A stretch of DNA of 64,000 nt, taken from the NCBI GenBank assembly GCA_022709425.1, contig JAKLIW010000010.1:46920-110919 (forward strand), written 5' to 3'. Made by a program: the position numbers and the translations under genes. The stretch's first letter is position 1. Each line of letters begins with the position of its first letter. Origin of the DNA: a bacterium (lineage in GTDB: Bacteria > UBP6 > UBA1177 > JAKLFG01). The notes below the pieces were generated by a model that saw only the letters and a list, made by a program, of their open reading frames with translations, had not been told where the DNA came from and ran no database searches. Below, in pieces: positions 63,660-64,000 of the stretch.

Positions 63660-63701
63660 ATGTCCAGCGGCGGCTTCGGCGGCTTCTTCGGGAAACTAGC
63701 G
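63660..63701. repeat. mpl 3'-end repeat, copy 2 (displaced fragment)
   Basis: This copy reads MSSGGFGGFFGKLA in frame but has no mpl sequence before it and runs into the IS256-type end after it. It lies 8 bp after the AbiEii stop and marks the outer edge of the AbiE cassette. Confidence 0.9.
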
Positions 63702-64000
63702 GATAACGTACAATATCTTTCGCACATTTGTTGACAAGAGGGAGGATCCCCTGTTTTTAAGTAGTTGCGGCAACTTAAAAGGAGGACCCTCATGTCGGAA
63801 GGTAATGGGAAGAACGAAAAAGGCAAGATTGTCGAGATCAACGAGGATCGGGTAAAGAAGCATCTTGAGGAGATCGTGCGCGGGACAGTGGAAGAAACGC
63901 TCAACAAATTGCTGGATGAAGAAGCGGACCGGCAATGCGGCGCGGGCCGTTACGAACGGAGCGAAGACCGTAAGGACACCCGTGCGGGACACTACGAGCG
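63702..64000. mobile_element. IS256-family insertion sequence, left end, truncated by the window
   Basis: The element probably begins at about 63702 (GATAACGTACAAT), directly after the displaced mpl fragment. About 90 bp of leader precede the transposase start. The right end and the matching inverted repeat are outside the window, so the exact boundary and any target duplication cannot be fixed. Confidence 0.65.
63792..64000 (+). CDS. IS256-family (mutator type) transposase, N-terminal part
   Basis: Sixty-nine codons are visible before the window ends. The start is an ATG with AGGAGG upstream. A charged N-terminal stretch (EGNGKNEKGKIVEINED) leads into the diagnostic block VEETLNKLLDEEADRQCGA, then GRYERSEDRKDTRAGHYE, nearly the standard beginning of mutator-type transposases. 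The DDE catalytic domain would follow beyond the window. Whether the gene is intact cannot be judged. Confidence 0.92.
   Translation, partial: MSEGNGKNEKGKIVEINEDRVKKHLEEIVRGTVEETLNKLLDEEADRQCGAGRYERSEDRKDTRAGHYE

Larger units (their letters stand above)
62053..63701. mobile_element. AbiE cassette bracketed by mpl 3'-end duplications
   Basis: Between the two copies of the mpl end lie only the AbiEi/AbiEii pair and its promoter (about 1.6 kb). The geometry, an intact gene at one end and a displaced 3' fragment at the other, is that of site-specific insertion at the 3' end of a housekeeping gene. No integrase is inside. The distal repeat directly abuts an IS256-family element. Confidence 0.6.

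Overview
The window looks like a GC-rich chromosome segment from an uncultivated Gram-negative bacterium, most likely a deltaproteobacterial or Myxococcota-type lineage; this placement is an inference. The support is a LolA carrier, a Wza-type export lipoprotein, porin-like proteins ending in Phe, about a dozen predicted lipoproteins with long acidic Asp/Asn/Ser/Thr tethers, a MopE-type metal-binding motif and several SUMF1-type lipoproteins. An ETF/acyl-CoA dehydrogenase operon and a giant 2-hydroxyacyl-CoA dehydratase activase suggest anaerobic acyl-CoA chemistry. Antisense frames are open over long stretches because of codon bias and were not called.

Left end (1-10.0 kb, minus strand): one gene run reads, in transcription order, a short citrate-synthase-like enzyme, serine palmitoyltransferase, a GNAT-type ceramide synthase, a ceramide-reductase-like NAD(P) enzyme, a WbpD-like sugar N-acetyltransferase, a WbpE-like aminotransferase, a Wza-type lipoprotein, a Wzz/BY-kinase-like protein and a Wzy-like polymerase cut by the window edge. 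I read it as ceramide synthesis joined to amino-uronic sugar and polysaccharide export genes.

10.3-21.3 kb: a 1390-residue dehydratase activase. Next, a von Willebrand lipoprotein diverges from a PAS-REC-HPt signalling protein that has no ATPase domain, with a tandem 11-bp repeat between their promoters. A flippase-like membrane protein, a small PH-like protein and a metal-binding-motif lipoprotein follow. An AAA+ ATPase gene is then bracketed by 60-bp direct repeats that include the 3' half of tRNA-Ala(CGC).

21.5-33.9 kb: an envelope cluster of a 1047-residue coiled-coil exported protein, a CpoB-like lipoprotein, two further lipoproteins, LolA and a SNF2-family ATPase. A four-helix-bundle gene with nonamer repeats and a SUMF1-type lipoprotein follow. 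34-43.4 kb: etfB-etfA-acyl-CoA dehydrogenase, a beta-lactamase-fold lipoprotein, and a DUF1538 membrane protein paired with a triple PII-like regulator.

43.4-64 kb: an RRM protein with a structured leader and a clear terminator, a Cys-rich lipoprotein with an unknown exported partner, then gyrB-gyrA. The GyrA has Gln at both main quinolone-contact positions. Next come a five-gene envelope operon (51.0-59.2 kb), a predicted outer-membrane barrel and mpl. Beyond mpl lies an AbiE toxin-antitoxin pair flanked by a duplication of the mpl 3' end, and an IS256-family element truncated by the window edge. No stretch longer than 300 bases lacks a gene.
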